Below are positions 1-8,599 of a DNA stretch of 13,077 nucleotides, piece after piece (the first letter of the stretch is position 1; each line of letters opens with the position of its first letter). The position numbers were made by a program, and so were the translations under genes. The stretch lies in assembly GCA_030695285.1 (NCBI GenBank), contig JAUYTF010000402.1, forward strand, positions 1-13,077, read 5' to 3'. The stretch comes from Eubacteriales bacterium (GTDB taxonomy: Bacteria > Bacillota > Clostridia > Christensenellales > CAG-138). The notes below the pieces were generated by a model. That model was given only the letters and a program-made list of their open reading frames with translations, made no database searches and was not told the DNA's origin.

Positions 1-3000
1 CTGTGTCCCATCTTGCCTAGTATACGCCCGTCCGGCGAGGTGATCGCCTCCACCGCCACCAGCGAGCCGTTTGGGTTATAGCGCACATCCATCGTAGGAT
101 TGCCATCATCGTCGACATACTGCGCAGCGATCTGCCCGCTCTGCGAGAGTGTTTCGAGTGTGTCCTGCGGGCAGAGAAACCGTCCCTCGCCATGCGAAAC
201 CGGCATAGAGTAAACATTACCCGCGCCCGCAAGCATCAGCCAAGGGGAGCGGTCGGAGGTTACGCGGGTGCGCACGATGCGGGACTGATGCCGCCCGATC
301 TCGTTGAATGTCAGCGTCGGCAGCTCTTGCGCGGGCTCTATGATGCGCCCAAACGGCACGAGACCCAGCTTGATGAGCGCCTGAAACCCGTTGCAAACGC
401 CGAGCATGAGGCCGTCCCGCGCATCGATGAGGCGCATGAGCGCATCGCTCGCCATCGGGTTTCGCAAAAACGCGGTGATAAATTTGCCAGAGCCGTCCGG
501 CTCGTCCCCGTTGGAAAACCCGCCGGGCAAAAACAGCGCCTGCGACCGATCGAGCTTGTCCGCAAACGCACAAAGAGACTCGCGGATTGCGGCGGCAGAG
601 GCGGTTTGCAGCACGAATACTTCTGCCTTGGCTCCCGCGCGCTCCACTGCGCGCGCGGACTCGTATTCGCAGTTTGTCCCCGGAAACACGGGAATCAGCA
701 CGCGCAGCTTGCCAAATGCGCTCGCGCGCGGTTTGGTGCGCTCTGTTGCGTGCGCCACGGGTATCTCCAGCGAAACCTGCGCCGTCTTCGTCCGCGTGGG
801 GAACACGTCTTCAAGAGTTTCTTCATAATTAGCTTGCAGTTCCTCCAGCGAGATCTCTTCCCCGCGCCAGAGGATTGCACCTTGTTTGAGCGTTTCGCCA
901 AGAGGCGTGCCGATGTTCTCCGTGTCGCTCAGCTCGACCACAAACGCACCAAGTCGCGACGCAAAGAGTTCTTCTCGCGTGTGTGCTTCATCAAAGCGAA
1001 AGCCAATGCCGTTGCCGAGGCACATGGTAAACACTGCCTCGGCGATTCCACCTCTACCCGGCGCATAGACCGCCCGCACGCGTTTGGATGCGATCAGGGT
1101 GTGGACTTGCTTGAGCAACGCGTTCATTGAGTTTGCCTCCGGCAGTCCGTCCGCGCGGACGTCCGGCGAGAGGAGCACGACGCGCGAGCCCACGCGCTTG
1201 AACTCCGGCGAGAGTACGGCGTCCGCGTTCCCTACCGCGAGGGCAAACGAAACCAGCGTCGGCGGCACATCCAGCGACTCAAACGAGCCGCTCATGCTGT
1301 CCTTGCCGCCAATGGCAGCCACGCCGAAGTCGAGCTGCGCCTGCAGCGCGCCGAGCAGCGCCGCCGCAGGTTTTCCCCAGCGCGAGGGCTCTTTGCCGGG
1401 CTTGCCGAAATATTCCTGAAAGCTCAGGTACCGCTCGTCCAGCGGAGCACCCGTCGCCGCGAGTTTGGCAAGCGAACTCACCACCGCGCCGTAGCCGCCC
1501 GCATAGGGCGAGGCTTCGGAAACGAGCGGATCATATCCCCACGCCATGAGCGTGCAGGCGTTGGTCTCTCCATGCGTGAGCGGCAGCTTTGCCACCATCG
1601 CCTGCGGGGGCGTGAGCTGGCGCGCGCCGCCAAACGGCATCAGCACCGAGTAAGCCCCGACCGTCGCGTCAAAGCGTTCGCTCAAGCCCCGTTTGGAGCA
1701 GTGATTCAAATCGGACATCAGCGCACGATAATGCGCGGAAAATGCGCTTTCGGCTACAACTTCTATGGAAATCTTCGGAGCTTCTACGCTGGCGCGCGCG
1801 TGCTTTTGTGCGCCGTTACTGTCGATAAAGCTTCTCTGGATGTCGACGATTCGATCGCCGCGCCAGTCCATCGTCAATCTCGGCTCGGTGGTGATGGCTG
1901 CCACCCGCGTGGCTTGCAGGTTCTCCGCCTCGGCGAGCGCGATGAATCTCGCTTCATCCTCCAACGAAACGACCACCGCCATGCGCTCCTGCGACTCGCT
2001 GATGGCGAGCTCGGTGCCATCTAAGCCTTCATATTTCACGGGTATGCGGTCGAGATCGACCGCGACGCCGTCCGCAAGCTCCCCGATGGCGACGGAAACG
2101 CCGCCCGCGCCAAAGTCGTTGCAGCGCTTGATGAGGCGGGATGCCGCAGGATTTCGAAACAGCCGCTGGAGTTTGCGCTCCTCCGGCGCGTTGCCTTTTT
2201 GCACCTCCGCGCCGCATTGAGAAAGAGAATCTGCCGAGTGCGCCTTGGAGGAGCCCGTTGCCCCGCCGCAGCCATCCCGCCCGGTCTTTCCGCCGAGCAG
2301 GAGTACGACGTCCCCCGCAAGCGGCGTTTCTCTACGCACATTTTTCGCGGGTGCCGCGCCAACCACCGCGCCGATCTCCATACGCTTGGTTAAAAATCCG
2401 TCGTGATAGATTTCGTCCACCAGCCCCGTCGCAAGTCCAATCTGATTGCCATAGGAGCTATACCCTGCCGCGGCAGTGGTGACGATCTTCCGCTGCGGTA
2501 GCCTGCCGGCCAGCGTTTCGCCAAACGGTTTCCTCGGGTCGGCGGCTCCCGTGAGGCGCATCGCCTGATAGACAAACGCGCGGCCCGAGAGCGGGTCGCG
2601 AATCGCGCCGCCGATGCAGGTGGCCGCCCCACCAAAGGGTTCGATCTCCGTCGGGTGGTTGTGTGTTTCGTTTTTAAAGAGCACGAGCCAGTCCTGCTCC
2701 TCGCCGTCCACCGTAATTCTGGTCTTTACCGTGCAGGCGTTGATCTCGGCGGAATCGTCCAGCCGCTCCAGTTTGCCCTGCTTTTTCAGCCACTTGGCTC
2801 CGATGGTCGCCATGTCCATGAGCGTAATCGGCTTTGTGATGCCGAGATTCTTACGCATCGCGAGATAGGTTTCATACGTCTCATGCGCACGCGGGTCAGA
2901 AAACTCCACCGCATCCAGCGCGGTTAAAAACGTCGTATGGCGGCAGTGATCCGACCAGTAGGTGTCGAGTAACTTGAGTTCTGTCAGCGTGGGGTCGCGC

Positions 3001-3608
3001 CGCTCGTGTTGAAAATAGTTCTGGCAACAGAGCAGATCATCTAAGTCCATCGCAAGCCCGAATTCCGCGATCAACCCGCCAAGCTGCGCCTCATTCATCC
3101 CGCAAAACCCGTTTAGAACGGGAATCCGATCAGGTATCTTTGCGCGCAGCGCGAGCGAACCCGGCTGATCCAGCGACGCTTCCCTTGCCTCGACGGGATT
3201 GATGATGTAGCGCTTGATGGCGGAGAGTTCCGCGTCGTTGATCGCGCCAAAGAGCAGATAGACCCGCGCGGTGCGCACTACGGGCGTGCCTATTATCGAG
3301 AGCAGCGCGATGCATTGCGCGCACGCATCCGCCCGCTGGTCAAATTGTCCGGGCAAGTATTCCACGGCGAACACCGCGCTTGCGCCAGAGGGAATTTCGT
3401 CATAGGTCAGGTCGGTCTGCGGCTCAGCAAACACCGTGTAGCGGCAAGAAGAAAAGAGGGCATTATTCACGCCCTCCACGTCGTAGCGATTGAGCAAGCG
3501 AATCCCCGTCACGCCGGAGATGCCCAGTACGCCCCGGATATCCGCAAGCGCTGCCGCGGCTTCCTGCGCGAACTGCGGCTGTTTTTCAACATAGATGCGT
3601 TCAACCAT
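1..3608 (-). CDS. purL: Phosphoribosylformylglycinamidine synthase, single-chain PurL with glutaminase domain (3' end outside window)
   Basis: This enzyme converts FGAR, glutamine and ATP to FGAM, the fourth step to IMP. The minus-strand frame stays open from ATG at 3608 to the window edge, giving 1202 complete codons. The synthetase half carries ETHNHPTEIEPFGGAAT (E314-H318 region), FGAGGVSVAIGEL near residue 500 and GGKDSMSGS near 770. The class I glutamine amidotransferase domain starts near residue 968 (RVLIPVFPGTNCEYE) with nucleophile Cys1072 in LGVCNGFQ. The last complete codon is His1202 of KMGH, which matches the catalytic His of the family; the paired Glu two residues on, plus probably 30-40 residues, lie outside. 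Length fits the roughly 1230-1260 residue fused clostridial form, not the separate PurS/PurQ/PurL set. The start overlaps the purD stop by 8 nt (ATGGTTGA), so translation is probably coupled. A GGGAG lies 12 nt upstream, rather far for a ribosome binding site. Confidence 0.97.
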   Translation of the reverse strand, partial: MVERIYVEKQPQFAQEAAAALADIRGVLGISGVTGIRLLNRYDVEGVNNALFSSCRYTVFAEPQTDLTYDEIPSGASAVFAVEYLPGQFDQRADACAQCIALLSIIGTPVVRTARVYLLFGAINDAELSAIKRYIINPVEAREASLDQPGSLALRAKIPDRIPVLNGFCGMNEAQLGGLIAEFGLAMDLDDLLCCQNYFQHERRDPTLTELKLLDTYWSDHCRHTTFLTALDAVEFSDPRAHETYETYLAMRKNLGITKPITLMDMATIGAKWLKKQGKLERLDDSAEINACTVKTRITVDGEEQDWLVLFKNETHNHPTEIEPFGGAATCIGGAIRDPLSGRAFVYQAMRLTGAADPRKPFGETLAGRLPQRKIVTTAAAGYSSYGNQIGLATGLVDEIYHDGFLTKRMEIGAVVGAAPAKNVRRETPLAGDVVLLLGGKTGRDGCGGATGSSKAHSADSLSQCGAEVQKGNAPEERKLQRLFRNPAASRLIKRCNDFGAGGVSVAIGELADGVAVDLDRIPVKYEGLDGTELAISESQERMAVVVSLEDEARFIALAEAENLQATRVAAITTEPRLTMDWRGDRIVDIQRSFIDSNGAQKHARASVEAPKISIEVVAESAFSAHYRALMSDLNHCSKRGLSERFDATVGAYSVLMPFGGARQLTPPQAMVAKLPLTHGETNACTLMAWGYDPLVSEASPYAGGYGAVVSSLAKLAATGAPLDERYLSFQEYFGKPGKEPSRWGKPAAALLGALQAQLDFGVAAIGGKDSMSGSFESLDVPPTLVSFALAVGNADAVLSPEFKRVGSRVVLLSPDVRADGLPEANSMNALLKQVHTLIASKRVRAVYAPGRGGIAEAVFTMCLGNGIGFRFDEAHTREELFASRLGAFVVELSDTENIGTPLGETLKQGAILWRGEEISLEELQANYEETLEDVFPTRTKTAQVSLEIPVAHATERTKPRASAFGKLRVLIPVFPGTNCEYESARAVERAGAKAEVFVLQTASAAAIRESLCAFADKLDRSQALFLPGGFSNGDEPDGSGKFITAFLRNPMASDALMRLIDARDGLMLGVCNGFQALIKLGLVPFGRIIEPAQELPTLTFNEIGRHQSRIVRTRVTSDRSPWLMLAGAGNVYSMPVSHGEGRFLCPQDTLETLSQSGQIAAQYVDDDGNPTMDVRYNPNGSLVAVEAITSPDGRILGKMGH

Positions 3609-4899
3609 CGATTTTCTGTTCTCCCTGTTCCGCTGTGGCGATGGCGCGCGCGCCGATGTCTCTCCGATAAAACGCGCGGTCAAAGCGGATGCGTTCCGCC
3701 ACCGCGTAGGCGGCATATCGCGCCGCGCGTGCATCCGCGCAAACGGCGGTCACGCCCAGCACACGCCCGCCTGCAGTCACGAGCTTGTTTTGTTCGATCC
3801 TGGTGCCCGCGTGATAGACAAACACGTTTTCCGCGCGCTCCGCGCCGTCGAGCGAAATCTCAAACCCGGTTTGATACGCGCCGGGGTATCCGCCGCTTGC
3901 CAGCACCACGCAGCAGGCGGAACCCCCGCGAAAGCGCACGGGAATCTCCGCAAGCCACCCTTCCTCGACGGCAAGCATGATCTCCAATAGATCCGTCTCC
4001 AGCAGCGGCAGCACCGCCTGTGTTTCGGGGTCGCCAAAGCGGCAGTTGTATTCGATGACCTTTGGGCCATGTTTCGTGAGCATCAACCCAAAGAAGAGGC
4101 AGCCGGAAAAAGGACGACCCTCCGCGTTCATTGCGCGCATCGTCGGCAAAAAGATCAGTTCCATGCAGGAGCGCGCAAGCTCTACCGTATAGTAAGGGTT
4201 CGGCGCGAGCGCGCCCATGCCGCCGGTGTTGAGTCCCTTGTCGCCGTCCAGCGCGCGCTTGTGATCCAGCGCGGAGATCATCGGAATCAGCGTCTCGCCA
4301 TCAGTAAACGCAAGCACGCTTGCCTCGACTCCCGTGAGGAGTTCCTCCACGACCACACGGCTGCCGCTACTACCGAACACGCCCTCTTCCATCATGACGC
4401 GCACCGCTTGAAACGCTTCTTCCTGCGTGTTTGCGATGATCACGCCCTTGCCTAGCGCAGGGCCGTCGGCCTTGATCACGCAGGGGTAGTTTGCCGCAGC
4501 GAGGTAGGCATATGCCTCCGCCGCGCGATCAAACACCGCATAGTCGGCGGTCGGGATGCCGTATTTACGCATGAGGTTTTTCGCAAAGCTCTTGCTGCCC
4601 TCGATGGCGGCGGCGGCTTTGCTCGGCCCAAAGCAGCGGATGCCCGCCGCGCGGAGACGGTCGCAAACGCCCGCAATCAGCGGATCGTCGGGCCCGATTA
4701 CCGCAAAGTCGATTTTGTGCTCTACCGCAAACGTGACGATGCTGTCTATATCCGTTGCCTTAATCGGCACGCACTCGGCATGCGCCTGCATCCCGCCGTT
4801 GCCCGGCAGGGCATAGATTTTATTAATACGCGGGTTTTCGCGCAGTTTTTCGAGGAAGGCGTGTTCGCGGCCTCCGCCGCCGACGATCATGACATTCAT
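3601..4899 (-). CDS. purD: Phosphoribosylamine-glycine ligase (GAR synthetase)
   Basis: PurD joins glycine to phosphoribosylamine using ATP, the second step of the pathway. The 432-residue product has the family's usual length. The N-terminal domain opens with MIVGGGGREHA (residues 4-14) and LPGNGGM (31-37). The ATP-grasp domain shows KADGPALGKGV (143-153), LDHKRALDGDKGLNTGGMGA (211-230) and IEYNCRFGDPETQ (282-294), which carries the metal-binding Glu/Asn. The ATG at 4899 puts the Rossmann glycine motif at the very N-terminus as expected. GGTGG/GGAAA upstream is a weak ribosome binding site. It follows purH after a 75-nt gap and overlaps purL by 8 nt. Nothing in it looks broken. Confidence 0.97.
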   Translation of the reverse strand: MNVMIVGGGGREHAFLEKLRENPRINKIYALPGNGGMQAHAECVPIKATDIDSIVTFAVEHKIDFAVIGPDDPLIAGVCDRLRAAGIRCFGPSKAAAAIEGSKSFAKNLMRKYGIPTADYAVFDRAAEAYAYLAAANYPCVIKADGPALGKGVIIANTQEEAFQAVRVMMEEGVFGSSGSRVVVEELLTGVEASVLAFTDGETLIPMISALDHKRALDGDKGLNTGGMGALAPNPYYTVELARSCMELIFLPTMRAMNAEGRPFSGCLFFGLMLTKHGPKVIEYNCRFGDPETQAVLPLLETDLLEIMLAVEEGWLAEIPVRFRGGSACCVVLASGGYPGAYQTGFEISLDGAERAENVFVYHAGTRIEQNKLVTAGGRVLGVTAVCADARAARYAAYAVAERIRFDRAFYRRDIGARAIATAEQGEQKIDG

Positions 4900-4974
4900 A
4901 AACTGATTTCCACCGTCTCTGTCCCTTTTCTCGCGTGCGTGATGGCGATCAATCCGATCGTCGTTTTCACAAAA

Positions 4975-6156
4975 TCAATGATGAAACAAGCGCATGCCTG
5001 TAAAGAACATCGCCATACCGAAGCGGTCGCAAGCGGCGATGACATCCGCATCCCGCACGGAGCCGCCGGGCTGGGCGATGTACTGTACACCGCTCTCGTT
5101 GGCGCGCTCGATGTTGTCGTCAAACGGGAAAAACGCGTCGCTGCCGAGCGAAACGCGCGCGAGCGAGGCAAGATGCGCCGCGCGCTGATCCTGCGTCATC
5201 GGCACAGGTTTTTGCGAAAAATACGCTTCCCAGCCCGCTTCCCCGCAGGCCACGCCACCGCGAGAGGCGATATACTGATCAATCAAGTTGTCCCGCTCCG
5301 GTCGCTTGATCCGGGACAAAAACGGGAGAGCGAACACCTGCGCGCTTCTGCGCAGCCACCAGATATCCGCTTTCTCTCCCGCAAGCCGCGTGCAATGAAT
5401 CCGGCTCTGTTGCCCCGCGCCCACGCCGATGGTCTGGCCGTTTGCCGCGAAGCAGACGGAGTTGGACTGCGTATACTTGAGCGTGATGAGCGAGAGGATC
5501 AGGTCGCGTTTTGCCGCCTCACCGATTTCTGTAATCGCGGTCACGGGGTTGCTCAATAGTGAAAAATCAATCTTCGCGGTGTTTCTCGGCTGCTCAAAGG
5601 TCACGCCGAACACCTGCTTTTTCTCCGCACCAGCCGGCGCATAGTTCGCGTCGATCCGGATCACGGCGTAGCTTCCGTTTCGCTTGGTTTTTAAGATTTC
5701 AAGCGCTTCCGGCGTATAGCCAGGGGCGATGATCCCGTCCGACACCTCGCGCTTGATGATGCGCGCGGTGGTCTCGTCGCAGATGTCGCTTAGCGCGATA
5801 AAGTCGCCAAACGAAGACATGCGGTCGGTACCCCGCGCGCGCGCATAAGCGCAGGCGATGAGCGAATCGTTGAGCCCCGCAATATCGTCAACCGCGCAGG
5901 CGATGAGATCCGTTTCACTCAGCGGAAGGCCGACCGCCGCGCCTGCGGGGCTGACGTGCTTAAACGACGTCGCCGCGGGCAAATGTAACGAATCCTTGAG
6001 TTCCTTGACGAGCTGCCAGGCGTTGAGCGCGTCTAAGAAGTTGATATACCCCGGCTGACCGTTGAGTACCTCGATGGGCAATTCACCCTCTTGCGCGTAG
6101 ATACGCGCGGGTTTCTGATGCGGGTTGCAGCCGTATTTTAACGTGAGTTCCTTCAT
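4975..6156 (-). CDS. purH: AICAR transformylase, stand-alone (PurH C-terminal type)
   Basis: This protein transfers a formyl group from 10-formyl-THF to AICAR, giving FAICAR. The 393-residue product has only the AICARFT part: it starts MKELTLKYGCNPHQKPARIY and carries the catalytic Lys66-His67 in SFKHVSPAGAA. The N-terminal IMP cyclohydrolase (MGS-like) domain of bifunctional PurH is absent; that job falls to the PurO domain just upstream. The open frame extends to 6282, but the start at 6156 is chosen because it has AAGGAG 7 nt upstream, overlaps the purN-purO stop as ATGA, and gives the family N-terminus; the 42-residue extension is the other-frame reading of PurO. Stand-alone AICARFT proteins of about 390 residues are known in Clostridia. 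Confidence 0.95.
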   Translation of the reverse strand: MKELTLKYGCNPHQKPARIYAQEGELPIEVLNGQPGYINFLDALNAWQLVKELKDSLHLPAATSFKHVSPAGAAVGLPLSETDLIACAVDDIAGLNDSLIACAYARARGTDRMSSFGDFIALSDICDETTARIIKREVSDGIIAPGYTPEALEILKTKRNGSYAVIRIDANYAPAGAEKKQVFGVTFEQPRNTAKIDFSLLSNPVTAITEIGEAAKRDLILSLITLKYTQSNSVCFAANGQTIGVGAGQQSRIHCTRLAGEKADIWWLRRSAQVFALPFLSRIKRPERDNLIDQYIASRGGVACGEAGWEAYFSQKPVPMTQDQRAAHLASLARVSLGSDAFFPFDDNIERANESGVQYIAQPGGSVRDADVIAACDRFGMAMFFTGMRLFHH

Positions 6157-7508
6157 GCCGGTTCTCCTTTGGTCGCGTATTGCGCATATTGATTGAAGAT
6201 TCTGTCTTCGTATTGGCTGGTCGTTAAGTCGGTGTATCGCACATAGAGCGAAACTTTGTTCTCCGGATTCAGCGCGCCCCAAAGCCCCTGCGCAAACGCG
6301 GCGAAATCGTTCAAAATCGCCACCGCGACAGGCTCGCCGGAAAAGCTCGGCAACACCGCGCCGTCCGTTTGATACGTATGGATGAAATGCCCTGCACCCG
6401 CGAGCGGCTCCACATCAAACGTCTGACGCAGAGTGGTTTTGCCCACCTCGTCTCCCGCCTTTAAGATTGAAAGCTTGTAGGAGAATCCATCCGAAAAATC
6501 AAGCATGCCGCTGATGCGCGGGGTGAAATGCGGCGCGTCCGGCTCAAACGTCCGTGTCCGGAGCGCGGTTTCAAACGTGCCGCCGTTTGCCAGCGCCGCG
6601 CAGATGGTATCCGTCTGGTCGCCGTTGGTGACGACGACGGCACTACGAAGCTTGCGCAGAGGCGTGTATAAAATCAGGCTGGTGTCGGCGGTCTTGCCGC
6701 CGTCCAGCATGTGGATACCGATATCATCTCCGTTTTTCACGAACGCGCGGCTACGGCTGCCCGCGCTGCGCCCCATGATGAAATACGCGAGCGCGGCCTT
6801 CTTGCCGTCCGGCGTGAGGCCCAGCACGATGCCGCGCCCGGGGTAGGGGTTGTTTTTTAGTAATTCAAACAAGTTCTGCTGTCTCATGCTCGCTCCTGAT
6901 TTCTCTTGCGCGATCAGATCTGCGCAAAGTTGCTCCACCGCGCGCGGCAGCAGAATCCACTCCGCCTGCTCCATCACGCGGCGCTGCAGCGTCTTTGACG
7001 TGTCGCTTTGAAACACCGGCACGCTCTGCTGTAATATTATCCGCCCGCCGTCGGGCACCTCGTTGACCATATGAACCGTCGCGCCCGTTTCGCTTTCACC
7101 CGCCGCCAGCACCGCCTCGTGCACCTTGATGCCGTAAAAGCCTTTTCCGCAATAAGCGGGGATCAGCGAAGGATGCACGTTGACGATGCGCTCGGGATAA
7201 CGGGTAACAAACGCGGCGGAGAGGATGTGCATGAATCCCGCGAGTACGATCAGGTCGATCTGATGTGCCACGAGCACGGCAAGCAGCCGCTCCTCAAACG
7301 CCGTCTGCGAAGAAAACGCCGCGCGATCCACCGTCTCGGTCTCAATCTGCGCCGTCTTCGCCCGCTCAAGCGCAAACGCGCCGGATTTGCTCGCGATGAC
7401 GAGCGCGATCTCTCCGCTGCTCAGCCGAGAGCAGGACTGCGCGTCGATGAGCGATTGCAGATTGGTTCCGCCGCCGGAGACGAGCACCGCGATGCGAGGC
7501 TTTAGCAT
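6153..7508 (-). CDS. purN-purO: PurN-PurO fusion: GAR transformylase joined to PurO-type IMP cyclohydrolase
   Basis: One uninterrupted 451-codon frame encodes two enzymes. Residues 1-203 are PurN (GAR to FGAR with 10-formyl-THF): VLVSGGGTNLQSLID (8-22), then N110 and H112 in NVHPSLIPAYCGKGFYG and D153 in EVPDGG, matching the catalytic Asn/His/Asp. Residues 208-451 are a PurO-type IMP cyclohydrolase (FAICAR to IMP): NPYPGRGIVLG, AYFIMGRSAGSRSR, TNGDQTDT, FEPDAPHFTPRISG and GHFIHTYQTDGA are close to stand-alone clostridial proteins of this family. The two parts are normally separate genes. The joint has a good internal ribosome binding site (AGGAG, 5 nt spacing) before Met208, and Ser204 is TCA, one base from TGA. 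PurO may therefore be made both as part of the fusion and alone. The start overlaps the purM stop by 7 nt (ATGCTAA); the end overlaps purH by ATGA. Confidence 0.93.
   Translation of the reverse strand: MLKPRIAVLVSGGGTNLQSLIDAQSCSRLSSGEIALVIASKSGAFALERAKTAQIETETVDRAAFSSQTAFEERLLAVLVAHQIDLIVLAGFMHILSAAFVTRYPERIVNVHPSLIPAYCGKGFYGIKVHEAVLAAGESETGATVHMVNEVPDGGRIILQQSVPVFQSDTSKTLQRRVMEQAEWILLPRAVEQLCADLIAQEKSGASMRQQNLFELLKNNPYPGRGIVLGLTPDGKKAALAYFIMGRSAGSRSRAFVKNGDDIGIHMLDGGKTADTSLILYTPLRKLRSAVVVTNGDQTDTICAALANGGTFETALRTRTFEPDAPHFTPRISGMLDFSDGFSYKLSILKAGDEVGKTTLRQTFDVEPLAGAGHFIHTYQTDGAVLPSFSGEPVAVAILNDFAAFAQGLWGALNPENKVSLYVRYTDLTTSQYEDRIFNQYAQYATKGEPA
6885..6897 (-). promoter_or_regulatory. Internal ribosome binding site and ATG for the PurO domain
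   Basis: On the minus strand AGGAG (6893-6897) is followed by CGAGC and then ATG (6885-6887), which is Met208 of the fused frame. The spacing of 5 nt is workable for initiation. The position is exactly where a separate purO gene would begin, so this is probably the relict or still active start of purO. Confidence 0.7.
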
Positions 7509-8512
7509 AGCGTCACGCCCGCGTCGCCGGAAACGACCTCGCCGATGGCGTATGCGGTGACGCCCGATGCGTTTAAGAGCGCAAGCGCTTTGTCCGCCGC
7601 ATCCGCTGTCAGGGTAATCGTCATGCCCACACCCATGTTGAAGGTGTTGAACATGTGCCGTTCGTCCAACTCGCCCAGCGATTGCAAGAGCCGAAAAATC
7701 GGCAGCACACGCACGCGCGCGCGCTCGATGCGCGCGGTCAGCCCTTTTGGGATGCTGCGCGGAATATTCTCGTAAAACCCGCCGCCCGTGATGTGCGAGA
7801 TGGAATGCACCTCGACCTGCTCTATGAGCGACAGCACAGGCTTGACGTAGAGATTCGTCGGCGTGAGCAGCTCTTCGCCGAGGGTTTTGCCCAGCTCCGG
7901 CAGAAACTCATCGAGTGTGACCTTCTCCATCGGGATCAGCTTTCGCACCAGCGAAAAACCGTTGGAGTGCACGCCGGAGGACGCGAGCGCGATGATGGCA
8001 TCGCCCGCACGCACGCGCGAGTTGTCGATCAAGTTTGTTTTGTCTACGATACCGACGCAGAAGCCCGCGAGATCATATTCCCCAATCGGGTAAAACCCCG
8101 GCATCTCGGCGGTTTCCCCGCCGATGAGTGCGCAGCCCGCCTGTTTGCAGCCTGTTGCAACACCTTTGACGATAGCGGCCGCTACATCCGGCACGAGCTT
8201 TCCCGTTGCGATATAGTCGAGAAAAAAGAGCGGTTTCGCGCCGTGGCAAACAACGTCGTTGGCGCACATCGCCACGCAGTCGATCCCCACGGTGTCGTGA
8301 ATTTCGAGCGCAAACGCCGCCTTGAGCTTGGTGCCGACCCCGTCCGTGCCAGAGACGAGCACCTGCTCGCCCAGCGCATACATGCCGCCGAACGAGCCGA
8401 GCGATTGCAGCACATTCTCGTCAAATGTCGCCTCGGCATACGCCTTCATGCGGCGCACTGCCTCGTAGCCTGCCTCAACGCTCACACCCGCTTCCTGATA
8501 AGTCACCGGCAT
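7502..8512 (-). CDS. purM: Phosphoribosylformylglycinamidine cyclo-ligase (AIR synthetase)
   Basis: PurM closes FGAM to AIR with ATP, the fifth step. The 336-residue product has the normal family length. Motifs in order: SGTDGVGTKLK (54-64), CANDVVCHGAKPLFFLDYIA (83-102), GGETAEMPGFYPIGEYDLAG (131-150) and SSGVHSNGFSL, which are the usual ATP and substrate-binding elements of the PurM fold. The ATG at 8512 has a strong GGGGGAG 5 nt upstream, placed just after the TAA of the second purF-derived micro-ORF. Its own TAA overlaps the purN start by 7 nt. It is intact and unremarkable apart from the repeat array upstream. Confidence 0.97.
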   Translation of the reverse strand: MPVTYQEAGVSVEAGYEAVRRMKAYAEATFDENVLQSLGSFGGMYALGEQVLVSGTDGVGTKLKAAFALEIHDTVGIDCVAMCANDVVCHGAKPLFFLDYIATGKLVPDVAAAIVKGVATGCKQAGCALIGGETAEMPGFYPIGEYDLAGFCVGIVDKTNLIDNSRVRAGDAIIALASSGVHSNGFSLVRKLIPMEKVTLDEFLPELGKTLGEELLTPTNLYVKPVLSLIEQVEVHSISHITGGGFYENIPRSIPKGLTARIERARVRVLPIFRLLQSLGELDERHMFNTFNMGVGMTITLTADAADKALALLNASGVTAYAIGEVVSGDAGVTLC

Positions 8513-8524
8513 AGCTGCTCCCCC

Positions 8525-8599
8525 TTAACGATCCAATACGTTCCTGCCGCCGCGCTTGATCAGCGCGGAAGCATCTTCCGAATATTTGCCTTCCCTCAT
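8525..8599 (-). CDS. Micro-ORF B, second duplicate of the PurF C-terminal peptide
   Basis: This is a 24-codon frame beginning MREGKYSEDAS and ending RGGRNVLDR, then TAA. It is the C-terminus of PurF preceded by MRE. Its ATG overlaps the TGA of micro-ORF A as ATGA. Its TAA is directly followed by the purM ribosome binding site, 12 nt before the purM ATG. It has diverged from the native end at five residues yet keeps start, frame and stop. It may be translated by reinitiation, or may simply be duplication debris; nothing shows that the peptide has a function. Confidence 0.45.
   Translation of the reverse strand: MREGKYSEDASALIKRGGRNVLDR

Noticed and set aside
192..1130. Long plus-strand open frame of 312 codons opposite purL
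   Set aside because: It is the antisense shadow of the PurL glutaminase region in GC-rich codons; it has no recognisable domain, and the product is Arg/His-rich as expected of a shadow.
4900..4974. Regulatory hairpin between purH and purD (CGATC-GGATT-GATCG)
   Set aside because: The stem is only 5 bp with no U-run and no further support; nothing else is seen in this 75-nt gap.
6157..6282. Upstream extension of purH by 42 codons
   Set aside because: It overlaps PurO out of frame and lacks homology. The start at 6156 has AAGGAG and an ATGA overlap and gives the family N-terminus.
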